Positions 54,213-63,167 of a stretch of 64,000 nucleotides of DNA are shown here, in pieces (the stretch's first letter is position 1; each line of letters opens with the position of its first letter). The translations under genes and the position numbers were made by a program. Source of the stretch: Planctomycetota bacterium (GTDB lineage: Bacteria; Planctomycetota; Planctomycetia; Pirellulales; Pirellulaceae); assembly GCA_014238905.1 (NCBI GenBank), contig JABAAE010000012.1, positions 1 to 64,000 of the forward strand. Reading direction: 5' to 3'. Below the pieces are notes generated by a model. The model worked only from the letters and a program-made list of their open reading frames with translations. It ran no database searches and was not told where the DNA came from.

Positions 54213-55058
54213 TCAACCGATATGGCAGTGCTCAAGCATGGCTTCGGGTGAACAGACATAGCTGGTGTAAAAAGGACCAAACTCGGCATACTTGGCACTG
54301 GCTTCGTCAAACCGCATTTTGTAAACGATTTCCATCAGGAATTCCGGATTACGGGCCCAGAGAGTGACTCCCCATTCCCAGTCTTCCAACCCACATCCGA
54401 CGGTAATGAGTTGGCTGACTTTACCCATGAATTTAATGCCACTTCGAGCATGTTCTGCCATGAGTTCATTTCGTTTGGAGAATGGCTCCATAAACCAGTT
54501 TTCACCGACATTACGTTTCTTGTTCATGGGGTAAAAACAGGTTGCTGGCCATTCTGGGAAGTCCGGTGTCAGGCGTTGACGGTTCATCACCGGTAAGCGA
54601 GCCTCGTACGCCTTCATTTTTGCATTATAGGATGGGCTGCCTTGGGATTCGCCTTCGCGGATGATTCGGTTGGAGTATTGCTCAACAGAAGGAACGTATT
54701 CCGAGATTTCTGAGAGGGATACGAATGAATAGGTTGGCACGATGGCTGGCCCTAATGCACAGGCTAGGACCGATTGATGCACTCGGTCGATTACCAAAGG
54801 ATCTGGGTCCATCAACATCAGCGAAAAATCGGCCTTATGACCGCTGACAATACTGGTTTGTAGTCGGCTACTGGCGTTTTCAGAGCCTGGATCGAGCACC
54901 TTTGCCAGTTCACCAGCGCCAGCGACCACTTGGTCAGCGGTCAGATTGGCAAGAATGGACCGATCAAAAGAATAATAATAGTGTGTGCAATGCCAGCCGT
55001 TGGTGGGGATCAGTGAAGCGGGTGCTGCCTGATCGGTCATCGAAGGTCGCTGGTTCAT
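54213..55058 (-). CDS. hemQ: Coproheme decarboxylase HemQ (chlorite dismutase family)
   Basis: 281 residues. CFYPMNKKR and WGVTLWARNPEFLMEIVYKMRFDEASAKYAEFGPFYTSY-type sequence are the HemQ signatures; heme is bound in the C-terminal half. HemQ converts coproheme to heme b in the coproporphyrin-dependent pathway, known from Gram-positive bacteria and planctomycetes. ATG 55058 is preferred to the upstream 55091. Located 56 bases downstream of the exonuclease start, same strand. Confidence 0.9.
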   Translation of the reverse strand: MNQRPSMTDQAAPASLIPTNGWHCTHYYYSFDRSILANLTADQVVAGAGELAKVLDPGSENASSRLQTSIVSGHKADFSLMLMDPDPLVIDRVHQSVLACALGPAIVPTYSFVSLSEISEYVPSVEQYSNRIIREGESQGSPSYNAKMKAYEARLPVMNRQRLTPDFPEWPATCFYPMNKKRNVGENWFMEPFSKRNELMAEHARSGIKFMGKVSQLITVGCGLEDWEWGVTLWARNPEFLMEIVYKMRFDEASAKYAEFGPFYTSYVCSPEAMLEHCHIG

Positions 55059-55579
55059 ATTGAAACTGCCTGAGGAAATAAATGTGTTCAAAAAGGGATA
55101 GTCTGTTCTAAAAGAGACTTCGCGGTGTGGACTGCCGATCCGGATTATCAGAGACGTGTCAAGATGTCTCCATTTACGCCGGCTCTTATTATCTTAACGA
55201 AGGAAGTCTTAGGGAGGAGTGGGGACACGCTGGAATCGCTGGGACAGGCCTGTCATCACATGGTCTGATGGTGGCTGAGATGGACGGAGATATCGATTTT
55301 GGTTGCCGAAAATCTAGGAATGATGCTGATGTCAGGTCAGGCTGCAATAGAAGAGATACAACCCCGATTACGAATCGCCGGTGCGAGTTGGAATTTGATA
55401 CCAAAGTCGTGTTCCTTTTCGATCTGATCGGTATTGGATAGGGATCGAAAAAATTCCCAGCGAGGCAAAATGGATGTTAGGGTAGCCTGCCAGCGGTGAA
55501 TAGGAATCCAGTATCACCAATGCGACATTTGATCATTCAGATTCACTGAGTCCTGTGAACGAATATGCGTTTCGTTCAG
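55059..55579. other. 521 bp stretch without a supported gene
   Basis: Lies between two minus-strand genes. Frames on the + strand (55127-55441) lack support. No hairpin with a T tract seen. Confidence 0.45.
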
Positions 55580-56629
55580 TTATTTCAAGGCAACCTTGTG
55601 ATTTTCGAGGTCGATTTGTTCGATAGGTTGCACTGGCCACAAGGTTGGTGGTGCGAATTCCAAAAGATCGAGCAATACCCGTATTTCAGAAATCACCCGA
55701 GATCGAGATGCATCGAGAGCACGCTGGTCTTCTTCGCTTGAGTCGGTGATTTCAAGGGAATAAAGGTCGTTAATGAGTCGATACATACTCGACTCACATT
55801 GACCGTAGTCCAATTCTGCCTGTTGGAATACGATCTCGACTCCATCGATGATTTCCATAACGAGAGTCTGCCGAACGTCGATCTGTTTCAACGTTTTCAG
55901 CTCAGCCATGATACGTTCCTTTGTGATCGTATCTCGGGCAAGTGTACCGAATGGATTACTGTCTGAAACTATCTTTGTAGGTCGTTCGGACAACTGCTGA
56001 TGACTTTTTCGACCCGCCTTATCATCTTTCCCCGTTTGTCGATCCAAAGGATGGCGGGGGTTGTCTTGTGGCAGCTCCAGTATTCTTTTTTGGCTGGCAA
56101 GTTGATGCTCGTTAAAGTAACGGCTGAACACGATATTTGGGTCGTTGCTCTTGATTGGCGGGTGGGACTGAAGCTTGGGAGCCAGCAGGATCGAGGGGTT
56201 GCCAGACCGGTTTTGGGTTAGTCGATATCTTGCCTGCACGAAGGTAGTGGGCGTGGTGACTGGCGGTTCGAACGTAATCCGCATGTTGGAGAGGGCTCTC
56301 GAGAAACTCGTGATGGCGTTCAGGAGTTTTGACTTGGCAACTCTCTTTTCTGCCAAGACGGTCTGACTGTCGGCGGGTAGAAGCGCCAACATGATGTTGG
56401 ATCGGCTCCCCGGAAGGGTCCGTCTCGGCGGGACTGGTTTCTTGATGGGATTCATCACCACCAAGTTTCGACGCGGTTGGCTGATAACGAGCGGTTGAAT
56501 CGCTGGCGCGATGATTTCGTCGTTTCGAAAAGTGGCGTCAGACTTGATCACGATTAAGCAGGCTACGAACATTACGCAGATCAGGTACGCTGCTAAAAAC
56601 ATCGGCAAACCCGACGAACGCATCTTCAT
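55580..56629 (-). CDS. Membrane-anchored protein of unknown function
   Basis: 349 residues. An N-terminal membrane anchor (MFLAAYLICVMFVACLIVI, about 10-28) is followed by a polar, Pro/Arg-rich, low-complexity region and a helical C-terminal part (KERIMAELKTLKQIDVRQTL). GGAG lies seven bases before the ATG, so the gene is probably real. No family recognised; probably the periplasm-facing part is an adaptor or structural protein. Confidence 0.65.
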   Translation of the reverse strand: MKMRSSGLPMFLAAYLICVMFVACLIVIKSDATFRNDEIIAPAIQPLVISQPRRNLVVMNPIKKPVPPRRTLPGSRSNIMLALLPADSQTVLAEKRVAKSKLLNAITSFSRALSNMRITFEPPVTTPTTFVQARYRLTQNRSGNPSILLAPKLQSHPPIKSNDPNIVFSRYFNEHQLASQKRILELPQDNPRHPLDRQTGKDDKAGRKSHQQLSERPTKIVSDSNPFGTLARDTITKERIMAELKTLKQIDVRQTLVMEIIDGVEIVFQQAELDYGQCESSMYRLINDLYSLEITDSSEEDQRALDASRSRVISEIRVLLDLLEFAPPTLWPVQPIEQIDLENHKVALK

Positions 56630-56807
56630 TTTGAAACTCCAGTCATCGACACTATCAGAACAATTTAACGTTCACTCTAAGGAGATCGGAGATAAGTGCT
56701 GTCACTTTGGAGTGAAAATCTGTTAAAAGGCGACGGTCAGGAAATTTGCCGTGGTTCGTTAGGGATATAACGAAATTGCAAAAAAAAACGTTTTCGCCGT
56801 TCTTTGA

Positions 56808-57284
56808 CTAGAACTGATGACTCGTTTCGACCGCGAATGAAAGTTTTTCCCGGACTTCGTCGGTGGCGATGGTGCGGGCCAGTTCAAAACCTGAAACGGT
56901 CAACGAAAATTCTCGGTGCATGTGATGCATCACAAAACCGCCGAGGCAGAGTCGGCGAAATCCGTCGACGAATCGAATCGTTTGTTCGGGATCTGATTTG
57001 TTCTTGAATGATAGGAAATGATCAGGTTTATGCTCGACATGGACGGATAAGAACCGATCGACAGAGTCAAACGCATTTTTTTTTCCCGCGATTTCAACCA
57101 CGCCTCGGTCTTTGGCAGCCAGCAGGATGGCCTTGGATTCCAGCGATAACTCCACGATCAGCGGTTCGAAATATGACATTGACCGACCGCAAAGACGGGC
57201 TAATCCCATAATCGTCGCCGCTCCTTCTCCGAGGTCTTCCCACTTGAGTCCCTCTTCATCATCTGTTTTAAATCGTGGCAACAT
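56808..57284 (-). CDS. Conserved-looking hypothetical protein
   Basis: 158 residues, soluble, with balanced composition and no signal peptide or membrane segment. The N-terminus (FKTDDEEGLKWEDLGEG) is acidic; HMHREFSLTVSGFELARTIA is the most distinctive part. No family recognised. 178 bases upstream of the membrane-anchored protein, same strand. Confidence 0.6.
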   Translation of the reverse strand: MLPRFKTDDEEGLKWEDLGEGAATIMGLARLCGRSMSYFEPLIVELSLESKAILLAAKDRGVVEIAGKKNAFDSVDRFLSVHVEHKPDHFLSFKNKSDPEQTIRFVDGFRRLCLGGFVMHHMHREFSLTVSGFELARTIATDEVREKLSFAVETSHQF

Positions 57285-57629
57285 TTTTGCGTAGGTGTTT
57301 GATACGGACAGGGACTGGATAAGGATCGTCTGGCTGAGGATAGTGAAAAACCGAACGATCAGACGCTTCGCGATTGTCGTGTCCGGATGATTGATCCAGG
57401 TGGATTCTCATGTGAGTTGGACTCGGTGTTTCCACAGTCTAATTGTCGACCATAAGTTGAATTCGGTGCATTTTCAATAGGACCCTGTTCACGGTGCCGG
57501 TAGTCCGGTTATTGGAGTGATGCTGACTGAGAATCCGGTGACAACGTCCACCCAATACATTTTAGGTTACCCATGTCGTATGAATCGGTGTCTATTCTAT
57601 CCGGCCAGAAGAGCAGCCAACATCGCAGG
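57285..57629. other. 345 bp stretch without a supported gene
   Basis: Nothing convincing seen on either strand. Confidence 0.45.
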
Positions 57630-58808
57630 TTACTTCCCAGCGGACCTCTTCGATAAAGTTTCAAGAACCGTCGTTGCGATCTTATTCGGATTGGTATAAC
57701 TACAGTTGGTCAGCACGACGACCCCCTTTTTTTGGGTGGGATAAAATACCATTTGTGAACGGGCTTCGGTTTGTGAGCCGTTGTGGGACACCTGAAGGAT
57801 TCCGTTGACTCGGGTGACAAATACACCCAGACCCATTCGGGTTGGCTTCCCTGATCGAGTGGGCTGTGGGGTCCACATTAGTTGTCTGCTTTTTTTGGTA
57901 ATCAAATTCGACTGCATGATGGCCAGTGTCCATTTGGCGAAATCCTGAATATTGGATTTATAGCCACCGGCCCCATGTTTCCAAGCGTTGGAATACTCGG
58001 GGGCAATTGCCACATTTTTTTCGGCGGTTCGGGTGTAGCCGGTTGCCCAGTTTTCCTGATCAGTGGTTTGCGTGTCCATGCGGAAGCTGGTCATTTGAAG
58101 CGGGTTGGTGAATTCCCGCTGGATCAGTTTCCATAGTGGTTCCTTGGCGGCACGTTGCACAGTGGCTGACAACAGCACGTAGGCATAGGAGGAATAGCTG
58201 TATGCCTCACCGGGATCCTTGATTAAGGGTGATCCGCCGAATCGATTGATCGAAAAAACGGGATCGTTTTTGCCGTAATGGAGGCGAATGGGGGGATGCA
58301 GTGGGAGGATTTTACCGTTGGAATAATGTGGAAAACCACTTTGGTGACATAAAAGGTGCCTGATAGTGACTGCATCAAGTTGGGGTGGCAATTCCGGGAG
58401 AAATTTTCGCAATCGGTCCTCCAGCCGGAGGATTCGTTTTTCTACCATTCGCATGGTGAGCAAGGCAACGACCGGTTTGGAGTTGGAGGCCCAGTTGGCG
58501 ATGGTCTGGATGGAAAACGGTTTCTGGGATGATCGATTTGAAAATCCATAACCTTTCAGATAGACGATTTTGCCGTCGTCGATCACACCCACCGCTGCTC
58601 CGACAAGATTTTGCTTTTTCATTTCAAGATTGACACCTTGATCGATCCCGCTGGCGGTTTCCACATCCAGCGAAGAAGCCGGCATCGGCAATTGTGCCTG
58701 AACCTCTCCTTGGGAATCGGGTAGGCAGCACATCCACGCCAGCAAAACCATTGCATGGAAAAAGCTGCCAAGGGAGACTGGCCGGAAAATAAAATTTCCA
58801 ACAGGCAT
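57630..58808 (-). CDS. Exported serine beta-lactamase-fold protein (class C / DUF-type esterase)
   Basis: 392 residues. Signal-like N-terminus (SLGSFFHAMVLLAWMCCLP), then the penicillin-binding fold: the SxxK motif is SNSK (Ser108, Lys111), YSYSSYAY supplies the Tyr motif, and SHNGSQTEARS the HxG motif. These proteins include class C beta-lactamases, esterases and D-peptidases; an esterase or peptidase role is as likely as antibiotic hydrolysis. The start is uncertain: ATG 58808, 58844 or 58859. Divergent from the C25 peptidase. Confidence 0.85.
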   Translation of the reverse strand: MPVGNFIFRPVSLGSFFHAMVLLAWMCCLPDSQGEVQAQLPMPASSLDVETASGIDQGVNLEMKKQNLVGAAVGVIDDGKIVYLKGYGFSNRSSQKPFSIQTIANWASNSKPVVALLTMRMVEKRILRLEDRLRKFLPELPPQLDAVTIRHLLCHQSGFPHYSNGKILPLHPPIRLHYGKNDPVFSINRFGGSPLIKDPGEAYSYSSYAYVLLSATVQRAAKEPLWKLIQREFTNPLQMTSFRMDTQTTDQENWATGYTRTAEKNVAIAPEYSNAWKHGAGGYKSNIQDFAKWTLAIMQSNLITKKSRQLMWTPQPTRSGKPTRMGLGVFVTRVNGILQVSHNGSQTEARSQMVFYPTQKKGVVVLTNCSYTNPNKIATTVLETLSKRSAGK

Positions 58809-59152
58809 CGTTTTGTCTAGCGTCAAATTCGATCGATGTAACATGTCGCCAGTTTTCATATTGGGTGAGCTTGTTAGTCGGCCAATGTAAAAAAGACAGC
58901 TGCGGCCGAGCCAACGGGCGTCGGCACCCAAGAGACACTAAGCGTGGATGGGGGGTATACCAGCAGTGACAGCATAACATCGTTGTGAAGGGTGATGTGG
59001 TCATGTTTCCAGATTGACTAACCGATTTCTCTTCACGTCGAGGCGCGGCCATCAACACTTCTCTGTTAATTACGCTTTGATTTGTTCGATCTGCCGTCTT
59101 GGTATGTCGAAAAAAGGATTGAGAGGGTGTACTGTTTTTTTTGCGTTGATTC
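58809..59152. other. Divergent intergenic region, beta-lactamase / C25 peptidase
   Basis: About 340 bases holding both promoters, partly covered if the lactamase starts further upstream. No clear operator. Confidence 0.4.
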
Positions 59153-60805
59153 ATGATCTTGTATAAGCGCACGTTTCCATTTCAGAAGGTATTCCGTAGA
59201 GTAGCCAGTGTGATTTTGCATGTTCTGGCTCTTTTGTTGACGGGTGTTCAATCCGGTCAGGCGGCAGAGACGTTTGGTAAAATCAGGATCGACACCATCG
59301 TGGTCTGCCCGGCTATTTTTCAGCATGAGATGCAGAGATGGATCGCCCATCGAGAGTCGCAGGGCCATGGCATTGTCATGGTGCAGCCGAGTAAAACCGC
59401 ATTCGATTTGCAAATCAGGATTCGCCAGTTGGCGAAAAAATATCCGGTTCGCTACCTGGTATTGGTCGGTGACTGTTATGGCCGGCCTCTCTATCGATCG
59501 CAGAGCTTACCCATCGTTCCCAGCGGACAGGTGAAAGCTAAAGTCAATGTGAAGTTTGGCTCCGAGTCGATGATCTGTACCGACAACCTTTACGCCGACC
59601 TTGATGATGATTTGATTCCTGAACTGGCGGTTGGCCGATTATCGGTGGATAGCAATGCCGAACTTCGAACGGTTGTTGGTAAAATCCTGGAATATGAAAA
59701 GAATCCCCCGCCCGGTCCGTGGCGCAGCAAAATTAATCTTGTTGCGGGTGTCGGCGGGTTTGGGACCGTGACCGACAGGGTGATTGAAACGGCCGCCCGA
59801 CAGTTGATTCTTCGAGGAATCCCCCGGGAATTTGAAACCAAATTGACATGTGCCAGCTGGCGAAGCCCTTACTGTCCAGATCCCCGCTATTTTCATGATG
59901 TGACGGTCAACAGTTTGAATGAGGGCTGTCTTTTCTGGGTCTACTTTGGTCATGGGCACATTCATCGGCTCGACTACGTTGAAACTCCGGTTTCCCGTTT
60001 CCAAATCCTGGACGTTACCCATAAACAGAAACTACGTGCTCACCGTGGGATGCCGATTGCCATGTTATTGGCCTGTTATACCGGTGCGATGGATTCATTA
60101 GACGATTGCCTCGCCGAAGAAATGCTGGAGGCAGAAGGTGGTCCGGTCGCTGTCTTTGCCGGCAGTCGAGTGACGATGCCGTATGCCATGTCGATCTTGT
60201 CACACGAAATGCTGGTTGAATTATTTTCCGGGGACAGTCAAACGCTGGGGGATCTGATCCTGAGATCAAAACGAAATATGATCGAACCCCGGCAAAACGA
60301 ACGTGACCCGACGCGGGCAGCTATTGAGGGTCTCGCTGGTATTCTCAGTCCGACACGGGATTTGTTGGCGGAAGAAAGACTGGAGCATGTCCAGCTATTT
60401 AACCTGTTGGGAGACCCGCTACTCAAGCTGCCGAAATCAAGTTCCCTGCACTTGGACGTTCCACCAAATGCCTCGTTGGGCCATACGATTCAAATTACCG
60501 GATCGTCACCTCTGTCCGGCAAGCTGTCGATTGAATTGAATTACGATCGGGCCAAGCTACCCTTCAAACCACAGGATCGAAAAGAATTTGAGTGGACCAC
60601 CGAATTTCTTGCAAGATTGCAATTGGAGTATTTATCTGCCAACTATAAGACCGTTGCAGCTCATTCCAAGGAAATTGAGGGAGGCGAATTCACAATTTCT
60701 CTTGCAATTCCTGCCCATTTAAAAAAAGGCAAATTCCAAGTCAGAGCGTTGCTTGAAAACCAGCAAGCCTTTGCTGTTGGCTGTTCGGACATCAGAATTC
60801 GATAG
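59153..60805 (+). CDS. Secreted C25-family (gingipain-like) cysteine peptidase
   Basis: 550 residues. Signal peptide (ASVILHVLALLLTGVQSGQA). The caspase-like core has YLVLVGD, a metal-binding-like Asp-rich stretch (YADLDDDLIPELAVGRLSV), and the catalytic pair His267 in YFGHGHIHR and Cys308 in LLACYTGAM. C-terminal region is beta-rich, as in gingipains, with no sorting domain seen. Predicted secreted or periplasmic. Confidence 0.88.
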   Translation: MILYKRTFPFQKVFRRVASVILHVLALLLTGVQSGQAAETFGKIRIDTIVVCPAIFQHEMQRWIAHRESQGHGIVMVQPSKTAFDLQIRIRQLAKKYPVRYLVLVGDCYGRPLYRSQSLPIVPSGQVKAKVNVKFGSESMICTDNLYADLDDDLIPELAVGRLSVDSNAELRTVVGKILEYEKNPPPGPWRSKINLVAGVGGFGTVTDRVIETAARQLILRGIPREFETKLTCASWRSPYCPDPRYFHDVTVNSLNEGCLFWVYFGHGHIHRLDYVETPVSRFQILDVTHKQKLRAHRGMPIAMLLACYTGAMDSLDDCLAEEMLEAEGGPVAVFAGSRVTMPYAMSILSHEMLVELFSGDSQTLGDLILRSKRNMIEPRQNERDPTRAAIEGLAGILSPTRDLLAEERLEHVQLFNLLGDPLLKLPKSSSLHLDVPPNASLGHTIQITGSSPLSGKLSIELNYDRAKLPFKPQDRKEFEWTTEFLARLQLEYLSANYKTVAAHSKEIEGGEFTISLAIPAHLKKGKFQVRALLENQQAFAVGCSDIRIR

Positions 60806-60833
60806 CCGGTTGTCTTAAGGGAGATCGGATCGA

Positions 60834-61262
60834 TTAGGACGCGACCGATGCAGCTAGTTCTTTGACACGCTTGACCATCGAGAAGAGTCCGTTCCTCCGG
60901 TTCGCGCTCAAATGCTGGTTCAATCCAAAGTCAGCAAAAACTTCTTCGATGTCAAATCGCAGTATTTCGGCCGGTGTTTTGTTGGAAAATGCTGCGGTCA
61001 AAATAACGATCAGCCCCTTCACGATTAACGAGTCGCTATCAGCGATGATCAACATCTTTCCAGCCTTGGGGTCAAATTCGGTCACCAGCCAAACGGTGCT
61101 CATGCATCCGTGAACCCGGTTCTCCTCAACGTGGGTGCCAGCGGGCATGGGAGTTAATTGGCGACCAAGTTCAATGATGTATTGATAGCGCTCGTCCCAT
61201 TCCTCCAAGTATTCAAACGTTTCATGCAATTCTTCAAGAGAGGGGGGGGCAGTTTCAGGCAC
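60834..61262 (-). CDS. sufE: SufE family cysteine-desulfurase-associated protein
   Basis: 142 residues. The sulfur-accepting Cys53 lies in VHGCMSTVWLV, followed by SDSLIVKGLIVILTAAFSNKTP; both are the SufE signature. SufE takes persulfide sulfur from SufS for Fe-S cluster assembly. GTG start. sufS and sufBCD are not adjacent. It is convergent with the C25 peptidase, 28 bases apart. Confidence 0.95.
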   Translation of the reverse strand: MPETAPPSLEELHETFEYLEEWDERYQYIIELGRQLTPMPAGTHVEENRVHGCMSTVWLVTEFDPKAGKMLIIADSDSLIVKGLIVILTAAFSNKTPAEILRFDIEEVFADFGLNQHLSANRRNGLFSMVKRVKELAASVAS

Positions 61263-61495
61263 TGGATGCTTGATTCAAAATGATTGAAGGTTGGGAGGAA
61301 AACTCCAATCTAATAAAAGATGTCTGTTTTTGACAGATGTGCAGAGGCTTGATCGATCGGATTGGTCTGGTTTGTAATTGGTTTGACTGACCGGATTAAG
61401 AAATCGGCATCTTTGATTTTTTGAGTTGATTCAATGACTGCCTCTTTGATTGGGGATAGCGAAATCCAGTGGTTTTCGGTTATCATGCCAAGTGA

Positions 61496-61569
61496 CGGGC
61501 TGTAGCGTAGTCTGGTAGCGCGCAACACTGGGGGTGTTGAGGTCGCTGGTTCGAATCCAGTCAGCCCGA
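61496..61569 (+). tRNA. tRNA-Pro (anticodon GGG)
   Basis: Acceptor stem CGGGCTG/CAGCCCG, anticodon stem CAACA/TGTTG with loop CTGGGGG, giving anticodon GGG, and T-loop TTCGAATC. Discriminator A; CCA not encoded. Intact. The sequence just downstream is a decayed region. Confidence 0.95.
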
Positions 61570-61574
61570 CTTTT

Positions 61575-61778
61575 CTACAAATCAGGCCGTTTGGCGAGCT
61601 CGTCAAACGGCTTTCTCTTTTCTGTGAAAAGACTTACTTCGCTCAAAGTACGGTTCAAATAAACCGCATCCAAGATCTCGCGACGAATCGCATTGTTTGA
61701 ACCTCGCCACAGATCGGCCGTTCCACGGGGTGCGAGGCGTAACTTCATGTTCTCAGCAAACGTCAGTTCAATCGCCAT
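61575..61778 (-). pseudogene. Short ORF, possible recombinase C-terminal remnant
   Basis: 67 residues (RREILDAVYLNRTLSEVSLF, then KRKPFDELAKRPDL) with protein-like sequence. From memory its wording resembles the C-terminal end of planctomycete site-specific recombinases, but this cannot be verified here. It ends 5 bases from tRNA-Pro, an attachment-site-like position. It starts within non-coding sequence, so it is probably a fragment. Confidence 0.35.
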
Positions 61779-62075
61779 TTGTTGATCTTCAGTCCTTTCA
61801 TTGAATTACACGAATGAGCAACCTGTCCGCCCGCCTCCTTATTGCCTCGGGACAACCCGAACTCAGCAAACAAAATCAGAAATCCGTGAAGATTTCCATG
61901 TTGCCAAAGCCGTTTCTATCGCTCGCAATCCGGATGCCGACTGCGTAATCTAAGGTATATAACTAGGTTTTCGTCGACGAAAACGAATCGCAATACCACC
62001 GTGGCGACGACGCAGAAGTGCTGATTTAGGTCGCTGAAATATCGATGCTGGTGAGATCGATCACGCTTCCAGGTT
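61779..62075. other. Decayed coding sequence
   Basis: Contains short protein-like stretches in more than one frame (for example REDFHVAKAVSIARNPDADC ending at a stop, then VFVDENESQYHRGDDAEVL before a stop) without intact starts. Consistent with broken genes. Confidence 0.4.
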
Positions 62076-62827
62076 TTGAAGACAGCAGTCATGCATGAGA
62101 AACCGTTGCCACTCACCGAGGATCTTGAGCAAGCCGTCGAAGATGAAAATACGGTCGCTGCTAAAGTGGTTTTCCATCGCTTGAACGACGAGACGATCTA
62201 TTTCTTCAATGAAGTCTATGATCGCCTGCATGAGATTGAGGGCAAGCTGACTGTCGTACTCTTACAAGGCATGAAGCAATCAGGATTCGGAAAGCTGATT
62301 TCCGATAACAGGCACTTGCATGCCGACAAGGTTTGAGAAGCGATTGAGGAAATCCATGATCTCATAAGCGGCGGGACGCGATCGGAGATCAAAGATTTCA
62401 TGGGATTCCCTTTCCCTACTTCGTGCCCAAAGCTGCATGCCATTCTCGCAGAATCCGACGGTGAGGAGATTAGCAAACAGCTAATTGAGACGATTGACCG
62501 ATTGGCAAGTGCAGCAGCCTATCGAACCAACCAGTCCGATCACCAGAGAACGATGTCGGCATTCCGATTTGTTCGATGGGGCCCAAAGCCAATCGACACA
62601 CGAGACCAGCTCATTGGATAAGTCTTCGCTTCGATTTGCTCGACGATCGGACCGCCCTTGGCGACCAATGGGAGAACCAGAATATCTATTCGGTCCTGCA
62701 GGCGACGGCCGCGTGGCTCAATGATTGAGACGATTACTATCGCAACAACGGCCAAGCTGTCGATGTTGACAAGCCGAGTTGGCAGATCGTCGCAGAACTG
62801 TTGTCAGCAGCTGCACATTACGAGTGA
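62076..62827 (+). pseudogene. Broken gene with stops and a frameshift
   Basis: A frame from ATG 62076 reads well (NTVAAKVVFHRLNDETIYFF), meets TGA at 62334-62336, and continues in the same frame to about 62600 (EAIEEIHDLISGGTRSEIKD). A protein-like reading then resumes one frame away (LDDRTALGDQWENQNIYSVL), meets TGA at 62726-62728, and goes on to another stop at 62825-62827. At least two in-frame stops and one frameshift. Parent family not recognised. Confidence 0.6.
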
Positions 62828-62874
62828 GCGGGGATCGCGCAACGTCCTCAGGTTGGACCATCAAAATCGACTAA

Positions 62875-63024
62875 CCCATCGATCCGCAGTTCTTTCTGGA
62901 TCGCGGCGAGTACCCAGCCACGTTCTTGGCAAACGGGATTTGGAATTCCGCAAAGAGGAGGAAATTCGCACTGGACCAGTTTGTTCACTTCCTTGTCCAA
63001 AGCAAAGAGTTCCGAGAGAAGTGA
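62875..63024 (+). pseudogene. Gene fragment without a start
   Basis: A 49-codon stretch beginning after a stop reads DPQFFLDRGEYPATFLANGI then FALDQFVHFLVQSKEFREK before TGA at 63022. Convincing protein sequence, no start codon, third frame relative to the preceding fragments. Probably part of the same decayed gene or of a neighbour. Confidence 0.45.
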
Positions 63025-63167
63025 TTGGAAAGGAAACGTGTCGCTAAAATCTCTGATGCCCGGTGTTGTTGCTCAACCATCAGGGTGATAATGAAAACTC
63101 AAAATGAGTCGAACTGAGCCTGGAGTTTTGTAGAGGGGTTTTTTTGTATTCCGAGATCTACCTGGCC

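Noticed and set aside
61310-61606. 98-residue minus-strand ORF
   Set aside because: It runs through the tRNA-Pro gene in antisense; the apparent motif is the tRNA sequence.
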